A stretch of 64,000 bases of DNA, from NCBI RefSeq assembly GCF_000429365.1, contig NZ_AUBS01000008.1, forward strand, positions 1 to 64,000, written 5' to 3'. Shown here piece by piece: positions 1 to 12,641 of the stretch. The stretch's first letter is position 1; the number at the start of each line of letters is the position of its first letter. A model generated the notes under the pieces. The model was not told the origin of the DNA and searched no databases. It saw nothing but the letters and a program-made list of their open reading frames with translations. Source of the DNA: Pseudodonghicola xiamenensis DSM 18339. Lineage in GTDB: Bacteria; Pseudomonadota; Alphaproteobacteria; Rhodobacterales; Rhodobacteraceae. Both the position numbers and the translations under genes were made by a program.

Positions 1-98
1 CCCCGGTCGGTCATGGTGATCAGCATATCGGTGAGCAGATCGCCCAGCCGCGGGCGCAGCGCCTCCTGCTTCAGGAACAGGCCTACAATGCCACACAT
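1..98 (-). CDS. glxB: Class II glutamine amidotransferase, GlxB-like (N-terminal fragment)
   Basis: Only the first 32 codons lie in the window; the gene runs off the left edge. The product starts MCGIVGLFLK, the N-terminus of Ntn-type glutamine amidotransferases in which Cys2, exposed after removal of Met1, is the catalytic nucleophile. The following residues (about 15-30, RPRLGDLLTDMLITMTDRG) match the GlxB group, which normally acts with GlxC and GlxD in a split glutamate-synthase-like complex. The start is fixed by an AAGGAGGA ribosome-binding site at 103-110. The assignment to GlxB rather than another amidotransferase rests on this short stretch, so it is probable, not certain. Confidence 0.75.
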   Translation of the reverse strand, partial: MCGIVGLFLKQEALRPRLGDLLTDMLITMTDR

Positions 99-283
99 AG
101 GTTCCTCCTTAGTGGTCGTCTTCGGCGTCGCAGCGCCGTCGAGACATCACTAAAGGGAAACCTATTTTCCCATCAAGAAAGTTTTGCGCCTACCTGGAAA
201 AAATCCTCACCAACAGGAAAGATGCCTGTTTTTCACGCAAACCTCGCGCAAAACCGCCCCCCCCCCGCAACCAGCCTCCCTCC
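99..283 (-). promoter_or_regulatory. Upstream region of glxB with two inverted repeats
   Basis: This AT-richer stretch separates the glxB start from the regulator remnant. It holds two short inverted repeats that could be operator sites: GGGAAA at 155-160 with TTTCCC at 166-171 (5-nt spacer), and AACAGG at 212-217 with CCTGTT at 225-230 (7-nt spacer). A run of ten C lies at 257-266. XRE/cupin regulators usually bind sites in front of adjacent metabolic genes, so these are reasonable operator candidates, but nothing here identifies the binding protein. Confidence 0.4.
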
Positions 284-535
284 TCATCGCGCCTGCGGAT
301 AGGTGATGATCGACAGATACCGCGCCGGAAGCTCCAAAATCTCCTCAGGCCCATGCGGCGCATCCGCATCGAACAAAAGCGCATCCCCCGGCTCCAGCAG
401 ATACAGCATCTCTCCGTGACGATAGCTCACCCGACCCTCCAGAAAATACAACAGCTCTATCCCCTCATGCTGAAACGCAGGAAATCTATCGCTCTCACTG
501 TCCAAAACTATCAAATATGGCTCTACAACTACTCC
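284..535 (-). pseudogene. C-terminal cupin remnant of an XRE-family regulator
   Basis: The reading frame encodes a cupin sensor domain of about 80 residues (VEPYLIVLDSE, then FQHEGIELLYFLEG, then GDALLFDADAPHG). This is the typical C-terminal half of XRE/cupin regulators of about 180-220 residues. The helix-turn-helix half is absent: in-frame reading upstream of about 535 enters a dispersed repeat (541-609) and meets a stop near 573. The only start inside is a TTG at 512-514 without a convincing ribosome-binding site. Its position just upstream of glxB on the same strand fits a former regulator of the glx genes. I infer truncation at the repeat; it could still make a cupin-only peptide. Confidence 0.65.
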
Positions 536-540
536 GAAAA

Positions 541-609
541 AGGGGGCCTCTGCCCCCTCTTGGCCCTGCGGCCCAATTCACCCCCGAGGATATTTGGACC
601 AGATCGAAG
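541..609 (+). repeat. Dispersed terminator-like repeat, copy A
   Basis: One of four copies of the same element in the window. In order it has a GGGGGC/GCCCCC hairpin, a second GC hairpin around GGCCCTGCGGCC, then CCCCCGAGGATATTTGGACC and CAGATCGAAG. Unlike the other three copies it does not follow an intact gene on its own strand. It sits where the XRE/cupin gene loses its N-terminal half, and faces copy B (768-826) in inverted orientation. Confidence 0.75.
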
Positions 610-767
610 TTAGTAAAGGATTTATTTACCGTACCTCGGCAAGCTGATCCCACGGTACAGGCGGGGACGCCGATGACCGTCCAGGTCGAAGGCACCCGGT
701 CCCGCGCCAGCCGGATCGGGTGTCTTTGCAGAATGGGAGGCCGTCAACCAGCCCGCGCCGCCGGCGC

Positions 768-826
768 CTTCGATCTGGCAAAAATATCCCGGGGGAATCG
801 CCGCAGGCGATGGGGGCAGAGCCCCC
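768..826 (-). repeat. Dispersed terminator-like repeat, copy B (after metH)
   Basis: Read on the minus strand this is a GGGGGC-TCT-GCCCCC hairpin, an ATCGCC/GGCGAT hairpin, CCCCCGGGATATTTTT, then GCCAGATCGAAG. It begins 53 bases after the metH stop and ends in a T-rich tract, so it probably serves as the metH transcription terminator. The final CCAGATCGAAG is identical to copy A. Confidence 0.75.
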
Positions 827-878
827 TGCCTTGCCGGGGGCGCAGCACCTGACCGACCGAAAGCGCCCGGGCGCCTAA

Positions 879-4664
<3,786 letters not shown>

Positions 4665-4707
4665 GCGCTTTCTATCCCGATTATAGCTCTGGGCCTGAAC
4701 GGCCTAC

Positions 4708-4770
4708 CTAATGCTCCAGCATCATCAAGACCACCTCATATTGATCAAGCAGATCATGAGGCGTGTTCAT
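4708..4770 (-). CDS. Possible 20-residue leader peptide of metH
   Basis: A short ORF (ATG at 4768-4770, TAG at 4708-4710) ends 43 nt before metH on the same strand. The peptide reads MNTPHDLLDQ, then YEVVLMMLEH, with two adjacent Met codons near its end. Its start is preceded by CGGGGATAACC, a weak ribosome-binding site. The RNA can fold CCTCAT with ATGAGG inside the ORF, and a small GGCC-GTTCA-GGCC hairpin follows the stop. A Met-Met pair just ahead of methionine synthase suggests translation-coupled control, but there is no intrinsic terminator between the two ORFs. Function is inference; a chance ORF remains possible. Confidence 0.4.
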   Translation of the reverse strand: MNTPHDLLDQYEVVLMMLEH

Positions 4771-4818
4771 GGTTATCCCCGAGAGAAATCTGACTGCCCC
4801 CAATTCCTGAGTCAAAAG

Positions 4819-4838
4819 ATCAGGTCAGAACACCTGAT
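4819..4838. promoter_or_regulatory. Perfect inverted repeat upstream of metH
   Basis: ATCAGGT and ACCTGAT form perfect 7-bp arms separated by 6 nt, in an AT-rich stretch about 155 bp before the metH start and about 50 bp before the leader ORF. It could be an operator or an RNA hairpin. I see no SAM-II, SAH or cobalamin riboswitch pattern in this leader. Confidence 0.5.
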
Positions 4839-5150
4839 AAAATCACTCAACTATTTGATTTTTAAAAGTTTTTCTTGAAACACGACACGACTCAGCCTAA
4901 GTATCGGGTCAAGAAAGCTCGCCAGCCCAATCGCCAGCCAGCCAACCGCATCCCCAGCCAGTCAGATACATCCAGACGCATGCCAACGGCATGATTTCAG
5001 GATGTGATCGCCAGCTTTGCCAGCCCACGAGCCAGCCCTTCCGGATGCCGAATTGTTTCCCTCAGGGATCAGGTGCGTGTCGCGCGCCAAAAGTCAGATC
5101 GCCAGCCGCCTCCAGCCATAGCGCCAGAGACAAGTCGCCAGCCATCGCCC
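4839..5150. other. Non-coding stretch, CGCCAG/GCCAGC-rich
   Basis: Between the metH promoter region and the opgG terminator I recognise no gene. From about 4915 the plus strand is studded with short CGCCAG and GCCAGC words that grade into the better-ordered tandem repeats at 5151-5244. Minus-strand ORFs here have repeat-derived composition and no recognisable motif. Confidence 0.5.
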
Positions 5151-5244
5151 GCAAGCCCTCCAGCAGAGCGCCAGAGACGGGGCCCGAAAGCCTGAAGCCC
5201 GCAAGCCCCCCAGCAGATCGCCAGAGACAGGGTCCGCAAGCCCC
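5151..5244. repeat. Imperfect tandem repeat, period about 50 bp
   Basis: Two 36-bp units (5151-5186 and 5201-5236) start GCAAGCCC, continue CCAGCAGA and CGCCAGAGAC, and differ at only four or five positions. A partial third unit starts at 5236 and an earlier CGCCAGAGAC lies at 5122-5131. The units are imperfect and contiguous, without conserved direct repeats around variable spacers, so this is not a CRISPR array. Confidence 0.6.
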
Positions 5245-5300
5245 CAGACAGAGGCCACCAGCCAGCGACATGCCCCTTCACCGCAGGGAAAGAAACGAAA

Positions 5301-5331
5301 AAGCCCCGAAGCCTACGCTTCGGGGCTTTTC
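5301..5331 (-). terminator. Rho-independent terminator of opgG
   Basis: AAGCCCCGAAG (5301-5311) pairs with CTTCGGGGCTT (5318-5328) around a 6-nt loop. The minus-strand transcript has a T tract immediately after the stem, 24 bases beyond the opgG stop codon. Confidence 0.9.
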
Positions 5332-5354
5332 TGCCTTGGCAGTCTCGGAGGGCT

Positions 5355-6935
5355 TCAAGATTGGAACTGATACAGCCAGGTCTCGGTCAGCGGCTCCCCA
5401 TCCAGCGCCAGATACATGCGCAGATCGGCCAGCTCGCCCGGCGCCAGCTTCAGATCGAAATTGCCGCGCCAGACGTTGCCGTTCGGCACCGGTTCGGCAA
5501 AGAGCCGGCTGATCTCGCCGCGCGAGGCCGAAACAACCACCTCGGGAAAGACGCCATAAGGCAGTTTCGTCAGCACCGAAGGGCGATCGAATTCCACCGC
5601 GAAGTGATAGACGTCCGCCGGCCGCGGATGCCCCGGCTGACCACCCCGCCCGATCCGGGTGGCAACCGTCTGGGCGATATTGGTGGCCGGGAAAGGCTCA
5701 TCACTCTGCCAGTAAAGCCGATAATGCAGATCATAGCTGTTACCCTTCTCCACCGGCGCCTCCGGCACCCAGAAGGCGCCGATATTGTCGTGGATCTCGT
5801 CGTCGGTGGGGATTTCCAGCAGTTGCACCGATCCCCGACCCAGCGGCTTGATCGGTTCGACCCAGAGGCTGGGACGGCGATCATAGAAGACCCCGTCGAG
5901 ATAGTGGTCGAAATTCCGGTCGCGCTGCAACAGGCCGAAACCATGCGGGTTTTCGTCACCGAAGGCCGACACGCTGGTCTGATCGGGATTGTTCAGCGGC
6001 CGCCAGATCCGTTCGCCCGACCCGGCCCACATCGCCAACCCGTCGGAATCATGCACCTCGGGCCGCCAGTCCTGCATCCGGCCCTTGCCGTATTCTCCAT
6101 ACCAGAACATCGAGGTCAGCGGGATCAGCCCCAGCCGTGACACCGACTTGCGCAGGAAAACCCGGGCCTCGATCTCCATGATCACGCCCTTGCTACGGTC
6201 GAGCCCGCGGGTGATGCGGAACCGATAGGCCCCCGTCACGCTGAGCCCATCGAGCAGAGCACAGATGGTGACCGGAGTGTCGGGCGCCGCCCCCGGCTGC
6301 TGTTCGATGTAGAATTCGCGGAAATCCGGGAACTCCTCGGGCAGGCCGGCGACGGCGGCGTCGATCAGGATCCCCCGTGCCGACAACCCATATTGCCCAT
6401 CCGCCCCGATGGCGCGGAAATAAGACGCGCCCTGAAAGGCGACCCAGTCCTGCCGGTTCCAATCGGCTTCGGCATACCATTCCTGCAGCCGGAAGCCCGC
6501 AAAGCCCGCGTTCGACGGCAATTGCCGCGCCGGGTTGTCGGCCGGCATGTCAAAGAGGTCCGGGGTATAAAGAACTTCGCTCGCCCGACCGTTGTCCACC
6601 ACGAACATCCGCACCCGCTTGGTGGCGTATTTGCCCAGGGGAAAGAATTCCAGCGGATATCCCTTTTCGGCACCGGTCCCCGGCTGGCCCGAGAACATCG
6701 CCCTGTCGGTCCGAAAGACCAGTTCGCCATGGCGGGCATAGTCGATCTGATCGACCACCTCGGGCGCCGGCCTGAGCGGTGGCACGTAAGACCTCTGGGA
6801 CATCTCCCGCGCGCGGTCGACAAGCGCCTCATAGCTGAACGGCCGGCTGTCTGGGGCAGCGCCTCCGGAAATGGGCAATATCATCGCGCCCGAAAGCGCG
6901 GTGGCGCCATAAAGGAAGGTTCGTCTGTTCATCAT
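5355..6935 (-). CDS. opgG: Periplasmic glucan biosynthesis protein G
   Basis: A 526-residue OpgG/MdoG-family protein, close to the usual 510-550 residues. These periplasmic proteins are needed for backbone synthesis or branching of osmoregulated periplasmic glucans. The N-terminus (MNRRTFLYGATALSG) is a twin-arginine signal, so export is probably by Tat; in E. coli the paralogue OpgD uses Tat and OpgG uses Sec. Typical family stretches include FSYEALVDRA near 33, GYPLEFFPLGKY near 90 and SMFWYGEYGKGRMQDWRPEVHDSDGL near 275 (only key parts named). The glucosyltransferase opgH is not adjacent, so the gene stands alone here. A strong terminator follows and a 15-nt palindrome lies just upstream. 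Confidence 0.92.
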   Translation of the reverse strand: MMNRRTFLYGATALSGAMILPISGGAAPDSRPFSYEALVDRAREMSQRSYVPPLRPAPEVVDQIDYARHGELVFRTDRAMFSGQPGTGAEKGYPLEFFPLGKYATKRVRMFVVDNGRASEVLYTPDLFDMPADNPARQLPSNAGFAGFRLQEWYAEADWNRQDWVAFQGASYFRAIGADGQYGLSARGILIDAAVAGLPEEFPDFREFYIEQQPGAAPDTPVTICALLDGLSVTGAYRFRITRGLDRSKGVIMEIEARVFLRKSVSRLGLIPLTSMFWYGEYGKGRMQDWRPEVHDSDGLAMWAGSGERIWRPLNNPDQTSVSAFGDENPHGFGLLQRDRNFDHYLDGVFYDRRPSLWVEPIKPLGRGSVQLLEIPTDDEIHDNIGAFWVPEAPVEKGNSYDLHYRLYWQSDEPFPATNIAQTVATRIGRGGQPGHPRPADVYHFAVEFDRPSVLTKLPYGVFPEVVVSASRGEISRLFAEPVPNGNVWRGNFDLKLAPGELADLRMYLALDGEPLTETWLYQFQS

Positions 6936-6955
6936 TGCGATCTGCTCTGCTCGGG

Positions 6956-6970
6956 GTCTGCTCAGCAGAC
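6956..6970. promoter_or_regulatory. Palindrome in front of opgG
   Basis: GTCTGCTCAGCAGAC is a perfect 7-bp inverted repeat around a single C, 21-35 bp upstream of the opgG start. Its position fits an operator or a regulated promoter element. The binding protein is unknown. Confidence 0.45.
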
Positions 6971-7345
6971 ATAAGATATTCCGGACAAAAGGTCATATCC
7001 GGCGCATCAAGCAGCGGCTTTTCGCCCGCCGCAAGGGGCAATCGAAAACCGGGACACCTGCATCGGTTTCATTCCCGGGGTATCTCAGCCACCATATCCA
7101 CACTGGGGCTGAGCATCCCCCCGGCTGCCCCTTCGCCGCCTAGGGCACCTGCACGACCAGGAGGATCCCGGGCCAGGTGCATATATATCAGCGGCAGCAT
7201 CACCGAGGAGGATACCGCAGCAGGCTCTGTGCTGGCCTGCTGTTCGCATCCGATCGACCGGGTGGAGGTTCAAGAAGGCCACTTCCCTCCATCAGCCACA
7301 CATCCCGCCCGGCGCAAACGCCGGACGAACCTTTTGGCAGCCGGC
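6971..7345. other. Intergenic region without a recognised gene
   Basis: This gap lies between opgG and the end of the nrd operon, both on the minus strand, so it should hold the nrd terminator and opgG promoter. An inverted repeat GCACCTG (7145-7151) / CAGGTGC (7174-7180) and an AT-rich CATATATAT near 7179-7187 are visible. I find no convincing small ORF or RNA. Confidence 0.4.
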
Positions 7346-7746
7346 TTACTTCTCGCCCGCCAGCACGGCGGCCAGATCGGGGCGGAAGAAGGCCGGGCCT
7401 TTCAGCACCTTGCCGTCCTCGCGCAGCACCGGGCGGCCATCGGCGCCCAGTTTCGACATGTTGGAGGCGTGCACCTCGGCCATGCCGGGGGCCTTCAGCC
7501 CGTGCATGCCGAATTCCAGAAAGGTGCCGTCCAGCACATATTGGATGTCGCACAGCGCATCGAGCACTTCGACCAGGTCGCCGGCCTCGACCGCCGCGCG
7601 CAGCTCGGCCACCTCTTCTTCGAGAATGGCCAGCCGCATCTGCGCCCGGTCTTCAGGGATGCCGGGATCATCCACCACCGGCACCGCGAATTTCTCGTGC
7701 CATTCACGGACCAGAGACAGCGTGTCCCGAGTGTGTCCCGCCGCCA

Positions 7747-7747
<1 letters not shown>
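7346..7747 (-). CDS. MazG-like all-alpha nucleotide pyrophosphohydrolase, last gene of the nrd operon
   Basis: A 133-residue protein of the MazG/PRA-PH superfamily, which hydrolyses nucleoside triphosphates (or phosphoribosyl-ATP) to monophosphate and pyrophosphate using Mg2+. The metal-binding pattern is visible: LAILEEEVAEL (EExxE) at about 40-50 and EVLDALCDIQY (ExxD) at about 60-72. The chosen ATG shares one base with the nrdF stop (TGATG), which argues for translational coupling and against the longer frame that starts 12 bases earlier inside nrdF. Co-transcription with ribonucleotide reductase suggests a role in dNTP-pool cleaning or balance. The substrate cannot be read from sequence. 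Confidence 0.8.
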
Positions 7748-8889
<1,142 letters not shown>

Positions 8890-11043
8890 TCACAATGAAC
8901 AGGACACGCAGCCCTGCACCTCGGTCCCTTCCAGGGCCATCTGGCGCAGGCGGATGTAGTAGATCGTCTTGATCCCCTTCTTCCAAGCGTAGATCTGGGC
9001 GCGATTGATGTCGCGCGTCGTCGCCGTGTCCTTGAAGAACAGCGTCAGCGACAGCCCCTGATCGACGTGCTGGGTCGCCGCCGCATAGGTGTCGATGATC
9101 TTCTCGGCGCCAATCTCATAGGCGTCCTTGTAGTATTCGAGGTTGTCGTTGCTCATATAGGCCGCAGGGTAATAGACGCGACCGATCTTGCCCTCTTTGC
9201 GGATCTCGATCTTGGCGGTGATCGGGTGAATCGAGGAGGTCGAGTTGTTGATATAGCTGATCGACCCGGTCGGCGGCACCGCCTGCAGGTTGCGGTTGTA
9301 AAGCCCGCCCTCGATCACCGCGTCGCGCAACGCCGCCCAATCCTCGCGGCTGGGCACATGCACATCGAATTTCTCGAACAACGCCTTGACCGTCTCGGTC
9401 TCGGGCAGCCAGTCGCGATCGACGTATTTGTCGAAGAAGGAACCGTCGGCATAGGCCGAGCGTTCGAACCCGGCAAAGCTGCGCCCGCGCTCGCGCGCCA
9501 GCGCGTTCGAGGCGCGCAGACAGTGATACAGCACGGTGCAGAAATAGATGTTGGTGAAATCCACACCTTCGACCGATCCGTAATGGATCCGCTCGCGCGC
9601 CAGGAAGCCGTGCAGGTTCATCTGGCCCAGACCGATGGCATGGCTCTCGTCATTGCCGCGCCGGATCGAGGGCACCGCGTCGATCGCCGACATCTCGGAG
9701 ACCGCGTTCAGCGCCCGGATCGCCGCCTCGACGGTGGCACCCAGATCGCCGCCGTCCATCGCCTTGGCGATATTGAGCGAACCGAGGTTGCAGGAGATAT
9801 CTGTGCCCAGGTGCTTGTAGCTCAGATCCTCGTCGAACTCGGAGGCCTCGTTGACCTGCAGGATCTCGGAGCAGAGGTTCGACATATTGATGCGGCCGGC
9901 GACCGGGTTGGCGCGGTTCACCGTGTCCTCGAACATGATATAGGGATAACCGCTTTCGAACTGGATCTCGGCGATGGTCTGGAAGAAGGCCCGCGCGTTG
10001 ATCTTCTTCTTGCGGATGCGCGGGTTGTCGACCATCTCATGATACTTCTCGGTCACCGAGATTTCCGAGAAGGCGCGGCCATAGACCTTTTCCACATCAT
10101 GCGGCGAGAAGAGGTACATATCCTCGTTCTTCTTCGCCAGTTCGAAGGTGATGTCGGGAATGACCACACCAAGGCTCAGCGTCTTGATGCGGATCTTTTC
10201 ATCCGCGTTCTCGCGCTTGGTATCGAGAAAGCGCAGGATATCCGGATGGTGGGCATTCAGATAGACCGCCCCGGCCCCCTGACGGGCGCCCAACTGGTTG
10301 GCATAGCTGAAGCTGTCTTCCAACAGTTTCATCACCGGGATCACACCGGAGGACTGGTTTTCGATGCCCTTGATCGGCGCACCGTGTTCGCGGATGTTGG
10401 TCAGCAAGAGCGCCACGCCACCGCCGCGTTTCGACAGTTGCAGCGCCGAGTTGATGCCGCGACCGATCGATTCCATGTTGTCTTCGAGCCGCAGCAGGAA
10501 GCACGAGATCAGCTCCCCCCGCTGTGCCTTGCCGGCATTCAGGAAGGTCGGCGTCGCCGGCTGGAACCGGCCGGCGATGATCTCTTGCATCAGGGACATC
10601 GCCTGCGCCTCATCCCCCTGGGCCAGCGTCAGGGCGACCATGACGACGCGATCCTCGAACCGTTCGAGATATCGTTTTCCGTCAAAGGTCTTCAGCGTGT
10701 AGCTGGTGTAATATTTGAAGGCGCCCAGGAAAGTCGGAAAGCGGAACTTGGCGGCATAGACCGCGTCCCAGATCTGGCGGCGGAACTCGGTCGAATACTG
10801 GTCCAGCACATGGGCCTCGTAATAGCCCTCTTCGACCAGATAGCGCAGCTTTTCCTCCAGCGAATGAAAGAAGACGGTATTCTGGTTCACATGCTGTAGA
10901 AAATACTGCCGCGCCGCCATTCGATCAGCGTCGAACCGGATGTTCCCCTGATCGTCATAGAGGTTCAGCATCGCGTTCAGCGCATGGTAATCCAGACCCT
11001 GCCATTCGGCAGGAACCGCCTTGGCGGGGGCGGCATCGCTCAC
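8890..11043 (-). CDS. nrdE: Class Ib ribonucleotide reductase alpha subunit
   Basis: The 717-residue catalytic subunit that reduces ribonucleoside diphosphates. Recognisable parts are [13 protein letters not shown], the active-site cysteine stretches GELISCF and [15 protein letters not shown], and the C-terminal CVSC pair that is re-reduced by NrdH. It begins directly with the catalytic fold and lacks the N-terminal ATP-cone found in NrdA, as expected for class Ib. I place the start at GTG 11041-11043, which overlaps the nrdI stop by four bases (GTGA); an upstream TTG at 11070 would extend the protein by nine residues inside nrdI. Confidence 0.96.
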   Translation of the reverse strand: MSDAAPAKAVPAEWQGLDYHALNAMLNLYDDQGNIRFDADRMAARQYFLQHVNQNTVFFHSLEEKLRYLVEEGYYEAHVLDQYSTEFRRQIWDAVYAAKFRFPTFLGAFKYYTSYTLKTFDGKRYLERFEDRVVMVALTLAQGDEAQAMSLMQEIIAGRFQPATPTFLNAGKAQRGELISCFLLRLEDNMESIGRGINSALQLSKRGGGVALLLTNIREHGAPIKGIENQSSGVIPVMKLLEDSFSYANQLGARQGAGAVYLNAHHPDILRFLDTKRENADEKIRIKTLSLGVVIPDITFELAKKNEDMYLFSPHDVEKVYGRAFSEISVTEKYHEMVDNPRIRKKKINARAFFQTIAEIQFESGYPYIMFEDTVNRANPVAGRINMSNLCSEILQVNEASEFDEDLSYKHLGTDISCNLGSLNIAKAMDGGDLGATVEAAIRALNAVSEMSAIDAVPSIRRGNDESHAIGLGQMNLHGFLARERIHYGSVEGVDFTNIYFCTVLYHCLRASNALARERGRSFAGFERSAYADGSFFDKYVDRDWLPETETVKALFEKFDVHVPSREDWAALRDAVIEGGLYNRNLQAVPPTGSISYINNSTSSIHPITAKIEIRKEGKIGRVYYPAAYMSNDNLEYYKDAYEIGAEKIIDTYAAATQHVDQGLSLTLFFKDTATTRDINRAQIYAWKKGIKTIYYIRLRQMALEGTEVQGCVSCSL

Positions 11044-11456
11044 GTCGCGGTCAAGCACTGCGTTTTCCAAAACCTGTCCAATCCCTCTTTGACGCGGGCG
11101 ACATCCGTGTCGGTCCCCGCGAGTTCAAAACGATAGAGCACGGGCACGCCGCATTTCTGCGCCACCACATCACCGGCCAAGGCATACGTCGTGCCGAAAT
11201 TACGATTACCCGAGGCAATGACCCCGCGCAGATGACACCGGGTGTCCGGATCATTGAGGAACCGGATCACCTGTCTGTGGACCGCCCCCCGCCCCTGTCC
11301 GTCCGCATAGGTGGGTGTGACAAGGACAAAAGGTGCGCGGGGGCTGGGCATGTCCCCCTCGGGGTCGATCGGAATACGCGCCGCCGTCAGACCCAACCGG
11401 TCGACAAAACGCTGCGTATTGCCCGAGCGTGAGGAATAATAGACCAGCCCGGCCAT
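11040..11456 (-). CDS. nrdI: NrdI flavodoxin-like protein
   Basis: A 138-residue NrdI, the flavodoxin-like protein that supplies oxidant to assemble the Mn(III)2-tyrosyl radical of NrdF. The FMN phosphate loop is at the N-terminus ([13 protein letters not shown]), with [12 protein letters not shown] and [15 protein letters not shown] as the other flavin-contacting parts. The start at 11456 lies 8 bases after the nrdH stop; the longer open frame upstream is the shadow of nrdH. Its presence implies that NrdF can use manganese. Confidence 0.95.
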   Translation of the reverse strand: MAGLVYYSSRSGNTQRFVDRLGLTAARIPIDPEGDMPSPRAPFVLVTPTYADGQGRGAVHRQVIRFLNDPDTRCHLRGVIASGNRNFGTTYALAGDVVAQKCGVPVLYRFELAGTDTDVARVKEGLDRFWKTQCLTAT

Positions 11457-11464
11457 TGCTGGCC

Positions 11465-11686
11465 TCAGGCCAGCGCGGCGATCTTGTCGGGGCGGAAGCC
11501 GGCCCAATGATCGTCACCCGCCATCACCACCGGCGCCTGGCGATAGCCCAGCTCGGTCACCCGGGCCAGGGCCTCGGCATCTTCGGTCAGATCGACCAGA
11601 TCGAATTCGATCCCCTTGGCGGACAGCGCGCGGGTGGTGGCGGTGCATTGCACGCAGGCGGGTTTTGAATAGACGGTGATGGTCAT
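11465..11686 (-). CDS. nrdH: NrdH redoxin
   Basis: A 73-residue glutaredoxin-like protein with thioredoxin-like behaviour that donates electrons to NrdE. The redox motif is CVQC (residues 11-14) in a [14 protein letters not shown] context, followed by the cis-Pro loop QAPVV and a family-typical WAGFRPDKI end. It is the first gene of the operon. AAGGGGAC at 11693-11700 is the ribosome-binding site, and the long leader in front carries an adenosylcobalamin riboswitch. Confidence 0.95.
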   Translation of the reverse strand: MTITVYSKPACVQCTATTRALSAKGIEFDLVDLTEDAEALARVTELGYRQAPVVMAGDDHWAGFRPDKIAALA

Positions 11687-11756
11687 GGCAGTGTCCCCTT
11701 ATCCGATCCTTCGGTTCTGGTCGTTCAGCGCCGGTCAGCAGGGGAAGAGACGCCAA

Positions 11757-11779
11757 GGGATGCCCCCGAAGGACATCCC
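11757..11779 (-). promoter_or_regulatory. Stable hairpin in the nrdH leader
   Basis: GGGATGTCC and GGGCATCCC form a 9-bp stem with one wobble pair and a 5-nt loop, about 40 nt after the riboswitch core. It could be part of the expression platform. There is no clean T tract behind it, so a plain intrinsic terminator is not supported. Confidence 0.4.
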
Positions 11780-11817
11780 GCAACACGTCCCGGACCCACC
11801 GCCCGGCTTGGTCTTGT

Positions 11818-11987
11818 CGCGTCCTGGCAGGTCTCCTGACTCATGGTTCTTACGTCCGACCGCCCTTCCCGGCGCCGAAACGCCAGTGGATATGCGACCA
11901 AACTTACCATTCACAGTTGCGGGGGCAGTGCCGGATTTGCGCCGGCTTCCCTCTTCACCCGCGTTGAATCGCGGGCACCAAGACAAC
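11818..11987 (-). promoter_or_regulatory. Adenosylcobalamin riboswitch upstream of nrdHIEF
   Basis: Read on the minus strand, conserved cobalamin-riboswitch blocks appear in order: GTCTTGGTGCCC, GGTGAAGAGGGAAGCCGG, the B12-box-like ACTGCCCCCGCAACTGT, CCACTGG, CCGGGAAGGGC and GAGTCAGGAGACCTGCC. The family binds adenosylcobalamin and usually switches genes off. Placed before a B12-independent ribonucleotide reductase, it should repress nrdHIEF when B12 is plentiful, which makes sense if a class II NrdJ enzyme is encoded elsewhere (not in this window). Confidence 0.95.
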
Positions 11988-11989
11988 AT

Positions 11990-12020
11990 CATATAGACGC
12001 CCATCGGCGCAGGCTGTCAA
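11990..12020 (-). promoter_or_regulatory. Likely promoter of the nrd operon
   Basis: On the minus strand TTGACA (12020-12015) is followed after 19 bp by TATATG (11995-11990). The predicted start falls at the first base of the riboswitch, which supports the call. The spacer is slightly longer than optimal. Confidence 0.55.
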
Positions 12021-12104
12021 TATCTTGTTTGAGAAAGACGCCCTCCCACAAGGGCCAGCCGACCGAGCAGACCAGCTGCCTTCAGGGTCGGCCTTGCCCG
12101 GGCA

Positions 12105-12641
12105 TCAGGCTGGCAGAATACCGCCCCGCCCCGCAGCCGCAACCGGCAAACGCACCACTCTGCATTCCCGCGCCGACCCGTGCAGATCGCTCAGCGTCAC
12201 TTCGGTCAGGCTGCCATCCGACAGCAGAAGCGGCGCGGTCTCGCCCACCGCCATACCGATCAACGTTGCCCCCAACAACGACCGAAGCGGCACCACGCCC
12301 GGTTCTTCGCGCAACCGCACGCGATAGCTCAGCCGGGCAATGATGGGCGGCTGATCGCCGCAAAGCCGATACCCCAGCACCGTATTGCCGGTGGCGATTC
12401 CCTCGGAAGAAGCCTCGGCTCCCAACCGGCCGGCCTGAGACAGTTTCTGGCGAAGGATCTCTCCGATCAGAGCAGTCACGCCGCTGCGCTGGGTTTCGCA
12501 ATGCTCCAGATGCCGCTGCATCATATCGACATCCTGCGGCGCCAGCCAGGAGCGCCGGGCCGCCCAGTGCAGCCGTCCCATAACCTCAACGCTCAGATCG
12601 TTGGGACCAACCGGGCCCCTATGCTCGGACATATCTTTCAT
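12105..12641 (-). CDS. GreA/GreB C-terminal-like protein
   Basis: A 178-residue protein of uncertain function. Residues about 85-160 resemble the FKBP-like C-terminal domain of GreA/GreB and Rnk: GNTVLGYR, a beta-rich stretch, then PLRSLLGATLIGMAVGETAP, comparable to the SPLGRALLG-x-x-VGD signature. The N-terminal half has no coiled-coil acidic hairpin typical of GreA, so transcript cleavage activity is not expected. The gene diverges from a Rnk-like gene (13252) across a 610-bp gap. Domain resemblance is moderate; a role at RNA polymerase is inference. Confidence 0.55.
   Translation of the reverse strand: MKDMSEHRGPVGPNDLSVEVMGRLHWAARRSWLAPQDVDMMQRHLEHCETQRSGVTALIGEILRQKLSQAGRLGAEASSEGIATGNTVLGYRLCGDQPPIIARLSYRVRLREEPGVVPLRSLLGATLIGMAVGETAPLLLSDGSLTEVTLSDLHGSARECRVVRLPVAAAGRGGILPA

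Noticed and set aside
4740..4756. FNR-box-like TTGATCAAGCAGATCA
   Set aside because: Spacing and second half-site do not match TTGAT-N4-ATCAA, and it lies inside the metH leader ORF.
5101..5244. Possible CRISPR array
   Set aside because: Units are imperfect and contiguous, with no conserved direct repeat around variable spacers and no cas genes nearby.
9067..10899. 610-codon plus-strand open frame opposite nrdE
   Set aside because: Shadow frame; NrdE is full length and motif-bearing on the minus strand.
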